In this document: positions 1-6,256 of the stretch, piece by piece
Numbering within the stretch: the stretch's first letter is position 1
Layout of the letters: every line of letters starts with the position of its first letter
Source: Candidatus Avelusimicrobium pullicaecorum
Lineage (GTDB): Bacteria > Elusimicrobiota > Elusimicrobia > Elusimicrobiales > Elusimicrobiaceae
Length of the DNA: 46,340 nucleotides
Assembly (NCBI GenBank): GCA_944322825.1
Contig: CALUQD010000008.1
Location: forward strand, 1 to 46,340
Reading direction: 5' to 3'
The notes under the pieces: model-generated
What the model saw: only the letters and a program-made list of their open reading frames with translations
Told to the model about the DNA's origin: nothing
Database searches by the model: none
Program-made: the position numbers and the translations under genes

Positions 1-197
1 AAATTTATCGCCTTGCGCGCTTCGCTTAACGCACTTATTTCACGGCGTCATACCCGGCTTGCAACGCTTTTTTATTTTAAATGCATTAAAATCCCCTGGG
101 CCTTTCGGCTCCAGGGGATTAAATTTATCGCCTTGCGCGCTTCGCTTAACGCACTTATTTCACGGCGTCATACCCGGCTTGCAACGCTTTTTTATTT
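1..197. repeat. 77-bp exact direct repeat, two copies at 120-bp spacing
   Basis: Bases 1-77 are identical to 121-197. The unit covers, on the minus strand, the last 13 codons and stop of the 2-oxoacid oxidoreductase gamma gene plus its 3' flank. The copy at 121-197 belongs to the intact gene. In the copy at 1-77 the reading frame hits TAA just upstream, so it is only a 3' tail. The terminator hairpin at 90-120 lies between them, so the real unit may be a 120-bp tandem duplication of gene tail plus terminator that continues off the window. An assembly artefact at a contig edge is the main alternative. Confidence 0.9.
87..120 (-). terminator. Rho-independent terminator of the 2-oxoacid oxidoreductase operon
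   Basis: AATCCCCTGG (90-99) pairs perfectly with CCAGGGGATT (111-120), and GCC/GGC pair inside the loop. Read on the minus strand, the stem follows the gamma-subunit stop by 34 nt and is followed by a short T tract (TTTTAAT). The T tract is modest but the stem is strong. Confidence 0.75.
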
Positions 198-691
198 AAC
201 TCCAGCATTTCCGGCTTAGCGCGTTTGTATACCTTCTTCATCGCGTGCTCCACGCTTTGCAGCGCAACCGCACCCGTCTTTTTAATAAACGCACCCAGCG
301 CCACTAGGTTGGCAATACGGTCCATTCCCAAACCTTCCGCAATCTGGTTGCACGGCACGCACACGACGGTAATATCCGTGCGGGTCGGGCGGGAATTAAT
401 CAGCGAACTGTTGATAATCATCAGCCCGCCTTTTTTCAAAAGCGGCTCGAACTTGGGCAGGGACGGCTCATTCATAATAATCACCGTATCGGGGGCGGAC
501 ACGATAGGCGTATACACTTCCCCATCCGATACCACCACCGAGCAGTTAGCCGTGCCGCCACGCATTTCAGGCCCGTACGAAGGCAGCCAGCTGGCGTTTT
601 TCTTGTCTTCCACGCCGGCCTGCGCGAGTAAAATCCCCGCGGAAATAACGCCCTGTCCGCCGAAACCGGCAATACGAATTCCTTGATACAT
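155..691 (-). CDS. 2-oxoacid:acceptor oxidoreductase, gamma subunit
   Basis: 178 aa. The start MYQGIRIAGFGGQGV is chosen because it carries the family's N-terminal GFGGQG motif and follows a good ribosome-binding site (AGGGAGG, 5 nt before ATG); an in-frame extension upstream lies inside the beta gene. This is the pyruvate/ketoisovalerate oxidoreductase gamma family, which works with alpha and beta subunits in CoA-dependent oxidative decarboxylation of 2-oxoacids with ferredoxin as acceptor. The ATG overlaps the beta-subunit stop by one base (TAATG), so translation is coupled. The C-terminus (GYDAVK) lies in the 77-bp repeat. The substrate (2-oxoisovalerate, 2-oxoglutarate or another acid) cannot be read from sequence. 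The protein is cytosolic. Confidence 0.9.
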   Translation of the reverse strand: MYQGIRIAGFGGQGVISAGILLAQAGVEDKKNASWLPSYGPEMRGGTANCSVVVSDGEVYTPIVSAPDTVIIMNEPSLPKFEPLLKKGGLMIINSSLINSRPTRTDITVVCVPCNQIAEGLGMDRIANLVALGAFIKKTGAVALQSVEHAMKKVYKRAKPEMLELNKKALQAGYDAVK

Positions 692-1434
692 TACTTGCCT
701 CCCTCGTCTTTGAATACGCCCAGCGGATATTGCGGCATCATTTTGGTCCGCACAAATTCCAAGGCTTGCGGCACGCTGGCATACCAGTTGGTGGGACACT
801 GCGAAAGCACTTCCACCATTGAGAAACCCACCCCTTTTACCTGGTTTTCAAACGCTTTTTTAATCGCTTTTTTGGCTTTCATCACGTTCTGGGGCGAATC
901 CACCGCCACGCGTTCCAAGTATTTGGCGCCGGTAATCTGCGAGAGCATTTCGCACATATTAATAGGCCACCCCTGCAGTTTGGGGTCGCGCCCTTTGGGG
1001 GCCGTAGTGGCCACCTGGCCGACCAAGGTGGTCGGGGCCATCTGGCCGCCGGTCATTCCGTAAATGGCGTTATTGATAAAAATAACGGTGATGTTTTCGC
1101 TGCGCACGGCGGCGTGTACGATTTCCGCCATACCAATGGAAGCTAAATCGCCGTCGCCTTGGTAGGAAAATACGATAGCTTCGGGTTTAGAGCGTTTAAT
1201 ACCCGTGGCAATGGCCGGGCCGCGCCCGTGGGCGCCCTGCACCATATCGCACGCAAAGTACGAATCCGCAAACACGGCACAGCCCACCGGGGCCACGCCG
1301 ATTACGCGGTCCGCAATGTTCAGTTCGTCAATGGCTTCGCCCATTAAGCGGTGCACGATACCGTGCCCGCAGCCGGGGCAATAGTGCATCGGTAAATCAG
1401 TCAAACTGGCGGGTTTTTTGGCGATGATTGTCAT
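691..1434 (-). CDS. 2-oxoacid:ferredoxin oxidoreductase, beta (TPP-binding) subunit
   Basis: 247 aa, starting MTIIAKKPASLTDLP. An early CPGCGHG motif (about residues 20-26) is typical of POR/KOR beta subunits. The thiamine-pyrophosphate/Mg signature GDGDLASIG followed by INNAIYGMTGGQ gives the GDG...N spacing of TPP enzymes. The start is the ATG 2 nt after the alpha-subunit stop. It binds TPP and forms the active site with alpha (vorB). The length, near 250 aa, matches separate beta subunits of the VOR/KOR type rather than fused PFOR. It is the third gene of the operon ferredoxin-alpha-beta-gamma. Confidence 0.92.
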   Translation of the reverse strand: MTIIAKKPASLTDLPMHYCPGCGHGIVHRLMGEAIDELNIADRVIGVAPVGCAVFADSYFACDMVQGAHGRGPAIATGIKRSKPEAIVFSYQGDGDLASIGMAEIVHAAVRSENITVIFINNAIYGMTGGQMAPTTLVGQVATTAPKGRDPKLQGWPINMCEMLSQITGAKYLERVAVDSPQNVMKAKKAIKKAFENQVKGVGFSMVEVLSQCPTNWYASVPQALEFVRTKMMPQYPLGVFKDEGGK

Positions 1435-1436
1435 AC

Positions 1437-2600
1437 TTATTTGCCTCCCTTTAAATCGCCCTGAATACCGAGCGACGTATCGCGCTTGCATGCATAGGTA
1501 AATCCCGCAGCGTGTTCCTGCAAATCAAACAGCCCTTCTTTGCCGCCGTTTAAAATAGAGCGAACCGCGGTAAGAATGGTGTGTCCGTCCGGCTGGCCGC
1601 CGGAAGGATAGGCGTTTAAGTAAACGGGCGTCTTGCCGTTAATCGCCAATTTTACATCCTGCACCAGCTGCCCCAGGCTCTGTTCCACCGTCAGCACGGC
1701 CTTGGCTTTGGACGCCAGTTCCGCCAAGCGTTTGGACGGGAACGGCCACAAGGTAATCGGGCGGAAGAGGCCCACTTTCAGGCCTTCTTCTTTGGCGCGG
1801 TTGACGGCTTCCAGGCACGCGCGGGACGAAAGCCCGTACGCCACCAAAAGCACATCACAGCCTTCGGCGTCACGCTCTTCCCAGCGGGCTTCCGTTTTTT
1901 CAATCAGCCCGTAGCGTTTGGCGCGTTCCACCACGTCCGCAATTAAGTTGTCCCCTTTGTAGGAAAATACATTGTTTTTCTTGCGGCCGTTTTTGTGGAT
2001 ATCCACCGCCCAGTCAAATTTACCCAAAGTGTTGGGGTCAATCGGGTCAAAATGAAAGGACATACTTTCCATCATCTGCCCCAAAATGCCGTCGGCCAAA
2101 ATCATACAGGGCATCCGGTATTTTTCGGCCAGTTCAAAACCTAATTTGGGGAAATTGCCCAATTCTTCCACCGAGTTCGGCGCCAATACAATGACGTGAT
2201 AGTCCCCGTTGCCGCCGCCGCGGGTAGCTTGGAAATAATCGCCCTGCGCGCCGGAAATACTGCCCAAACCCGGGCCGCCGCGCATCACGTTGACGATTAA
2301 ACACGGCAAATCGGCGCTGGCCAAATAGGTGATGCCTTCTTGCTTGAGGCTGATGCCTGGCGAAGAGGAAGACGTCATACTGCGCGTTCCAGTAGAGGCG
2401 GCGCCATAAACCATATTAATAGCCGCCAATTCGCTTTCGGCCTGCACAAAGGCACCGCCGGCATCCGCCATATGGGCGGACATATATTCCGGCACTTCGT
2501 TTTGCGGAGTAATCGGGTAACCGGCAAAAAAGCGCGCCCCGGCGCGGATGGCGCCTTCGGCTAAAGCTTCGTTGCCTTTTCGTAATGTTTTTTCAGTCAT
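1437..2600 (-). CDS. vorB: 2-oxoacid:ferredoxin oxidoreductase, alpha subunit (VorB-like)
   Basis: 387 aa. The N-terminus carries the pyrimidine-binding motif GYPITPQNEVPEY and the conserved stretch VQAESELAAINMVYGAASTG; RGGPGLGSISGAQGDY follows, all typical of KorA/VorB alpha subunits. The C-terminal half (about 235-340) resembles the transketolase C-terminal domain (VLLVAYGLSSRACLEAV, VGLFRPITLWPFP). It catalyses, with beta and gamma, CoA-dependent decarboxylation of a branched-chain or other 2-oxoacid and reduces ferredoxin. That fits amino-acid fermentation in an anaerobe. The symbol follows the closest database naming; true substrate specificity is inferred only. It lies 19 nt downstream of the ferredoxin gene. 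Confidence 0.88.
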   Translation of the reverse strand: MTEKTLRKGNEALAEGAIRAGARFFAGYPITPQNEVPEYMSAHMADAGGAFVQAESELAAINMVYGAASTGTRSMTSSSSPGISLKQEGITYLASADLPCLIVNVMRGGPGLGSISGAQGDYFQATRGGGNGDYHVIVLAPNSVEELGNFPKLGFELAEKYRMPCMILADGILGQMMESMSFHFDPIDPNTLGKFDWAVDIHKNGRKKNNVFSYKGDNLIADVVERAKRYGLIEKTEARWEERDAEGCDVLLVAYGLSSRACLEAVNRAKEEGLKVGLFRPITLWPFPSKRLAELASKAKAVLTVEQSLGQLVQDVKLAINGKTPVYLNAYPSGGQPDGHTILTAVRSILNGGKEGLFDLQEHAAGFTYACKRDTSLGIQGDLKGGK

Positions 2601-2619
2601 GATAAAATCCTCAAAATGA

Positions 2620-2826
2620 TTAGTCTTTCATTACCGTGATGGCGATATCCGGGCACATCATATAGCACATCGCGCATCCGATGCAATTTTCGGGGTGTTC
2701 CATCGTTGCCGGGAAATACCCTTTCTTGCTGATGGTTTTAGATTTGCCCAAACATTTTTTCGGGCAAGCGCTGACGCACAGGTAACAAGCTTTGCACTTG
2801 TTGGCGTCTACTTCGATTCTTGGCAT
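2620..2826 (-). CDS. 2x[4Fe-4S] ferredoxin-type delta subunit
   Basis: 68 aa. Two complete 4Fe-4S motifs are visible: CKACYLCVSACPKKC near residue 11 and CIGCAMCYMMCPD near residue 48 (CxxCxxCxxxC-P each). This matches the small delta/ferredoxin subunit of VOR/KOR complexes, which passes electrons from the TPP site to external ferredoxin. It is the first gene of the operon. The start has a strong ribosome-binding site (CAGGAGAATT-ATG). The promoter is at 2873-2902 and a 5'-UTR hairpin at 2846-2864. Confidence 0.93.
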   Translation of the reverse strand: MPRIEVDANKCKACYLCVSACPKKCLGKSKTISKKGYFPATMEHPENCIGCAMCYMMCPDIAITVMKD

Positions 2827-2845
2827 AATTCTCCTGTAGGTCCGG

Positions 2846-2864
2846 GGGTTTTGCCGGAAAACCC
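2846..2864 (-). promoter_or_regulatory. Hairpin in the 5' UTR of the oxidoreductase operon
   Basis: GGGTTTT-GCCGG-AAAACCC is a perfect 7-bp stem with a 5-nt loop, about 20 nt upstream of the ferredoxin start. On the minus strand it is not followed by a T tract, so it is more likely an mRNA-stabilising or regulatory stem than a terminator. Confidence 0.4.
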
Positions 2865-2872
2865 ATATTTAA

Positions 2873-2902
2873 AGTATATTTCTTTTGGAAGCAAAAACGC
2901 AA
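2873..2902 (-). promoter_or_regulatory. Promoter of the 2-oxoacid oxidoreductase operon
   Basis: On the minus strand the -35 box is TTGCGT (2897-2902), followed by an 18-bp spacer and the -10 box TATACT (2873-2878). It gives a leader of about 40 nt before the ferredoxin gene. It lies back-to-back with the msrC promoter. Confidence 0.6.
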
Positions 2903-2920
2903 TCATTCTGATTGGTTTTT

Positions 2921-2934
2921 TATACAATAAAAGA
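2921..2934 (+). promoter_or_regulatory. msrC -10 box immediately before the start codon
   Basis: TTTTTTATACAAT ends at 2928. The -10 hexamer TACAAT (2923-2928) is only 6 nt from the ATG at 2935 and there is no purine-rich ribosome-binding site. The same sequence and spacing occur before the gene at 14402. A good -35 is not visible. Transcription would start at or next to the ATG. Confidence 0.5.
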
Positions 2935-3408
2935 ATGACTTCCACCCCTAAAACACTTTTTTATGCTCCTTTATTGCTCCGGCTGGACGCCCTGCTGGCG
3001 CCCGAACGCGACGCCGTGGCCAATATGGCCAATCTGGCGGCGGTGTTATACCAGGCCCTCCCGGATATCAACTGGGCCGGGTTTTATGTGCTTAAAAACG
3101 GCGTTCTCGTGTTGGGGCCTTTTCAAGGGAAGCCGGCCTGTGTACGCATCGCACTAGGGAAAGGCGTCTGCGGGACGGCGGCCGCCCAACAAAAAACACT
3201 GCGGGTGCCGGATGTACACGCTTTTGCGGGGCATATCGCGTGCGATGCGGCTTCCAACAGTGAAATCGTCGTGCCCGTTTTGCATCAAGGCCGCGTATGG
3301 GGCGTGCTGGATATTGATTCCCCCGTCTTAAACCGCTTTGACGAAACAGACCAAAATTTTTTGAAACAAGCCGTAGAAAAATTTATCCAACACAGCGATT
3401 TACGCTAA
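2935..3408 (+). CDS. msrC: Free methionine-(R)-sulfoxide reductase (GAF domain)
   Basis: 157 aa, a single GAF domain. The three redox cysteines of the fRMsr family are present at residues 69, 79 and 103; their spacing (10 and 24) equals that of E. coli Cys84/94/118. The enzyme reduces free methionine-R-sulfoxide using thioredoxin, an oxidative-damage repair role in the cytosol. The ATG at 2935 is preferred because the homologous region begins a few residues later and an in-frame upstream extension would run through the divergent promoter region. It is transcribed alone, divergently from the oxidoreductase operon. Confidence 0.9.
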   Translation: MTSTPKTLFYAPLLLRLDALLAPERDAVANMANLAAVLYQALPDINWAGFYVLKNGVLVLGPFQGKPACVRIALGKGVCGTAAAQQKTLRVPDVHAFAGHIACDAASNSEIVVPVLHQGRVWGVLDIDSPVLNRFDETDQNFLKQAVEKFIQHSDLR

Positions 3409-3455
3409 AAACGCAGGACAGAAAACTCTTTTCCCCGACGGAAAATGAATTTTGT

Positions 3456-3484
3456 TTGAAGAAGGTTTTGAAATTTTGTATTAT
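3456..3484 (+). promoter_or_regulatory. Promoter of tRNA-Phe
   Basis: TTGAAG (3456-3461), a 17-bp spacer and TATTAT (3479-3484), ending 11 nt before the mature tRNA 5' end. Spacing is consensus for a sigma70-type promoter. Confidence 0.75.
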
Positions 3485-3495
3485 ATTTAGGTAAT

Positions 3496-3567
3496 GCCGA
3501 GGTAGCTCAGTGGTAGAGCACCGGTCTGAAAAACCGGGTGTCGACAGTTCGATCCTGTCCCTCGGCA
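3496..3567 (+). tRNA. tRNA-Phe (GAA)
   Basis: The cloverleaf is complete: acceptor GCCGAGG pairs with CCTCGGC; the D-arm is GCTC...GAGC; the anticodon stem CCGGT/ACCGG holds loop CTGAAAA, giving anticodon GAA; the T-arm is GACAG-TTCGATC-CTGTC. The discriminator is A (3567) and CCA is not encoded. It is a single-gene unit with its own promoter upstream and a bidirectional terminator downstream. Confidence 0.97.
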
Positions 3568-3591
3568 TTTTTTGATAAATTTGCTGTTCAC

Positions 3592-3621
3592 AAAAAACCC
3601 CGCTCTTAGGCGGGGTTTTTT
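3592..3621. terminator. Bidirectional terminator between tRNA-Phe and the convergent secreted-protein gene
   Basis: CCCCGC (3598-3603), loop TCTTAG, GCGGGG (3610-3615), flanked by A6 on the left and T6 on the right, so it can terminate transcription from both sides. Confidence 0.9.
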
Positions 3622-3630
3622 ATTGCTCTT

Positions 3631-4314
3631 TTAAAACCGCAGCGCGCTGGCCAGCGATTTTTGGACATAATTCCGGGCCAGCTTCTGTTTTTTGGCCGTT
3701 AAGTTAGAAGCCGCATAGAGCGACAACATCTGATAAAAACGCTCCATATTCCCGGCCTTGTAGATGGACGAAAGCTGCCGTTTTTCCCCTTTGGTAAAAT
3801 TCACGCAGGAAGGGTCTTCGTTGTAGCTTTTTAAATACAGCAAATAATAGACCAACAGCAGCTCCAGACTTTCATTTTGTTTGAACAGCTTGGTCAAATA
3901 CGTGTCCGACAGCGTGGCCGCGTTATCCGGGTACAATTTAAGCAGTTCAATTAAAAATTGCGGGTTACGGGCGATTTTCTTTAAATTTTCGGCCGGCAGG
4001 CGGTTGAACGTCACAAACGGAACCTCATCGGCTTTTTGCAATTCCTGGCGTAAATCGCGGCGGAATTGGGCGACGTCGTTCTTTCTTAAATCAAAAAAAT
4101 GGGTATAGAGATGGGTGCGAATATCGCGGGCTTCTCTCTCTTTCATCATCCCTATAAAACGGGGAGCAATGGGGTTTTCCTCACTCCAGGACATTAACTC
4201 CTGTCTTTGCTTTAGCAATTGGTTGTATTTGGTTTGACGGGAAGCGGCATCTTGGGCATATACAGCGGGGAAGGCCAGCAGTATGGCAAGCAAGGCAAAC
4301 AAACTTTTACGCAT
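3631..4314 (-). CDS. Secreted hypothetical protein
   Basis: 227 aa. A clear signal peptide (MRKSLFALLAILLAFPAVYA, probable cleavage after AYA-type site near residue 20) precedes a mostly helical, charged mature protein of about 207 aa with many Lys, Arg and Leu. No family motif is recognised. It has its own promoter (TTGAGT-17-CATAAT), a strong ribosome-binding site (GGAGG 6 nt before ATG) and a terminator 9 nt after its stop, so it is a monocistronic gene. It is likely periplasmic. A single cysteine (SCVNF) makes disulfide stabilisation unlikely. Function unknown. Confidence 0.8.
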   Translation of the reverse strand: MRKSLFALLAILLAFPAVYAQDAASRQTKYNQLLKQRQELMSWSEENPIAPRFIGMMKEREARDIRTHLYTHFFDLRKNDVAQFRRDLRQELQKADEVPFVTFNRLPAENLKKIARNPQFLIELLKLYPDNAATLSDTYLTKLFKQNESLELLLVYYLLYLKSYNEDPSCVNFTKGEKRQLSSIYKAGNMERFYQMLSLYAASNLTAKKQKLARNYVQKSLASALRF

Positions 4315-4346
4315 AGGAATCCTCCAAAAGATAGCATTACCTTTTC

Positions 4347-4375
4347 ATTATGCCAAAAATCCTATACGAACTCAA
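4347..4375 (-). promoter_or_regulatory. Promoter of the secreted-protein gene
   Basis: On the minus strand: TTGAGT (4370-4375), exactly 17 bp, CATAAT (4347-4352). It gives a leader of about 25 nt to the ATG at 4314. Confidence 0.75.
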
Positions 4376-4439
4376 GGGATTTTTTTGCCCTTTGCTGTCG
4401 CCTGGTTTCCCGCCCGAAAAAGCAACTTTTAGACGCAAA

Positions 4440-4461
4440 AACCCCGGGTTTCCCCGGGGTT
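4440..4461 (-). terminator. Terminator after rlmI
   Basis: AACCCCGGG (4440-4448) pairs with CCCGGGGTT (4453-4461) around a 4-nt loop; on the minus strand a T5 tract follows. It lies 16 nt after the rlmI stop and ends the lplA-to-rlmI operon. Confidence 0.8.
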
Positions 4462-4477
4462 GGAAAGGCGCTAAAAG

Positions 4478-5650
4478 TTAATGCACCTGGATGAGCGCAA
4501 AATGCAGGTATTCGGTTTCCGGCATACCAATCAGTACCGGGTGGTCCTTCGCCTGCCCGCGCAATTCCACCAACACCGCTTGGCGCCCGGCCTTGCTGAC
4601 GCCTTGGCGGATAATGTCCACAAACAGTTCCCGCGAAATATGGTGCGAACACGTAGAAAACGCCAAATAGCCGCCGGGTTTCATTCCTTCCAACGCCATT
4701 TTGACCAATTTCACGTACAATCCCACCGCCTGCGGCAAGGCTTTGCGGCTTTTTACAAAAGCGGGCGGGTCCAGCAGGACCATATCGGGCTGGTCGGGCA
4801 ATTCGCCTTTTTTCATAGCGGACAGCAGGCGTTCGGCATCGTCGCGGTGAAAGACGGTGATGTCGGACACGCCGTTTAATTCCGCATTTTTCTGCGCCCA
4901 TTCCACGGCCGCGGCCGAAGAATCGCACCCCCACACCTGGCTGGCCCCGGCCAGTGCGGCCGTAATGCCGAAAGAGCCAATGTAGGAATACAAATCCAGC
5001 ACGAGTTTATCTTTAAAATACGGTTTTAAAAATTCGCGGTTTTCGCGTTGGTCGAAATAAAACCCCGTTTTTTGGCCGCCGCGCAGCGGGACCATATACT
5101 TAACCTTGTTTTCCTCTATTTCCACCACGTCCGGCACTTCGCCGATGATTTCCGGCGTGTTGGTCAGCCCTTCCAAAGCGCGGAAAGAACTGTCATTTTT
5201 ATAGTAAATACCTTTGGGTTTAAAAATCTTCTGGCACGCTTTGGTGATTTCGGGCTTTAATTTTTCCATTCCGGCCGTCAGCACGTCAATCACCAGCACA
5301 TCGCCGTAACGGTCAATCACCAGGCCGGGCATATGGTCGGCCTCGCCGTAACACATACGGCCGTATTTGCGCACGCCGATTTCCTTGCGGTACGAGTAAG
5401 CGTTGTCCAAATTTTCGAACACAAAATCTTGCGGCAAATTGCCTTCGCCTTTTTGAATAAGCCGTACGGAAATTAAGCTGTGCGGGTTGAAATAGCCAAT
5501 CCCTACTTGTTTGCCTTCGTGGTTTAGCACGCGGGCCAGGGTGCCGGGTTCAACGGAAGTATCCAGTCCGTCGATTTCATTGGAAAATACCCACCAGTGT
5601 CCGGCCTGGAGGCGTCTTTCTTCTTTGGGTTTGAGTTTAATTTCTATCAT
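4478..5650 (-). CDS. rlmI: Class I SAM-dependent rRNA (cytosine-5) methyltransferase, RlmI-like
   Basis: 390 aa. An N-terminal PUA domain (about 1-75, starting IEIKLKPKEERRLQAGHWWV) is followed by a middle domain and a Rossmann methyltransferase (from about residue 210). Motif I is DLYSYIGSFGITAALAGA, motif IV DPPAFVKSRK near residue 294, and a C-terminal STCSHHIS stretch is characteristic of RlmI/YccW-type enzymes. It probably makes m5C in 23S rRNA in the cytosol; the exact position is not deducible. It is the last gene of its operon, 21 nt after pyrE, followed by a strong terminator. Confidence 0.88.
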   Translation of the reverse strand: MIEIKLKPKEERRLQAGHWWVFSNEIDGLDTSVEPGTLARVLNHEGKQVGIGYFNPHSLISVRLIQKGEGNLPQDFVFENLDNAYSYRKEIGVRKYGRMCYGEADHMPGLVIDRYGDVLVIDVLTAGMEKLKPEITKACQKIFKPKGIYYKNDSSFRALEGLTNTPEIIGEVPDVVEIEENKVKYMVPLRGGQKTGFYFDQRENREFLKPYFKDKLVLDLYSYIGSFGITAALAGASQVWGCDSSAAAVEWAQKNAELNGVSDITVFHRDDAERLLSAMKKGELPDQPDMVLLDPPAFVKSRKALPQAVGLYVKLVKMALEGMKPGGYLAFSTCSHHISRELFVDIIRQGVSKAGRQAVLVELRGQAKDHPVLIGMPETEYLHFALIQVH

Positions 5651-5671
5651 ACGGTTTTGATCCTCTTTCTA

Positions 5672-6256
5672 TTATTTGCCCTTACCCGTTTCTTCCAATT
5701 GGGAGAACGGAATCTTAGCGGCGCAGAGCGGGCACTCTTTCGCCGAAAAAGTCTGCATCGGGTACGATAATAACGCGCGCAGCGGCACCGCCAGCGGCAG
5801 GTAACCCATCGAGCGGTCCACAATCACGCCCACGCCAATGACGTTGCCCCCCATCCGGCTGACCAATGCAATGGCTTTGTTGATTTTCCGGCCGGAAACG
5901 GCGACATCGTCGACGATAAGGACTTCTTCGCCTTCTTTAATTAAGAAATTATGTTTCAGCACCATTTCGCCGTTGTCATCGCGTGATGCAAAAATAGCGC
6001 GCACGCCGCGGGCGCGGGCCACTTCCTGCGCCAAGACCGAGTTGGACGGCGTAAGCGCCATCACCACATCCACTTTTTTGGTGAACTTATCCGACAGCGC
6101 CCCCGCTATGCGTTGGGCCAAATGCGGGTGCTGCATCAAAAGCGAGGTTTGAATATACGTCTGGCTGTGAAAGCCGGAGGGCATTACAAAATGTCCTTCC
6201 AAAATGGCCCCGTGTTCTTGCAGGAGGCACAGCACGTCCATATTATTTCTTGGCAT
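5672..6256 (-). CDS. pyrE: Orotate phosphoribosyltransferase
   Basis: 194 aa. The PRPP-binding loop is EVLIVDDVAVSGR (about residues 110-122); the N-terminal SGFHSQTYIQTSLLM matches the OPRT signature. It converts orotate and PRPP to OMP in pyrimidine synthesis. The C-terminus has a CPLC pair (ECPLCAAKIPF), seen in one PyrE subgroup. The first ATG (6256) is chosen: AGGAG lies 6 nt upstream, and it overlaps the AsmA-like stop by 14 nt. A later ATG at 6241 is possible. No other pyrimidine gene is nearby. Confidence 0.88.
   Translation of the reverse strand: MPRNNMDVLCLLQEHGAILEGHFVMPSGFHSQTYIQTSLLMQHPHLAQRIAGALSDKFTKKVDVVMALTPSNSVLAQEVARARGVRAIFASRDDNGEMVLKHNFLIKEGEEVLIVDDVAVSGRKINKAIALVSRMGGNVIGVGVIVDRSMGYLPLAVPLRALLSYPMQTFSAKECPLCAAKIPFSQLEETGKGK

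Noticed and set aside
225..686. 153-codon plus-strand frame opposite the gamma subunit
   Set aside because: Shadow of a gene with a clear GFGGQG motif and ribosome-binding site.
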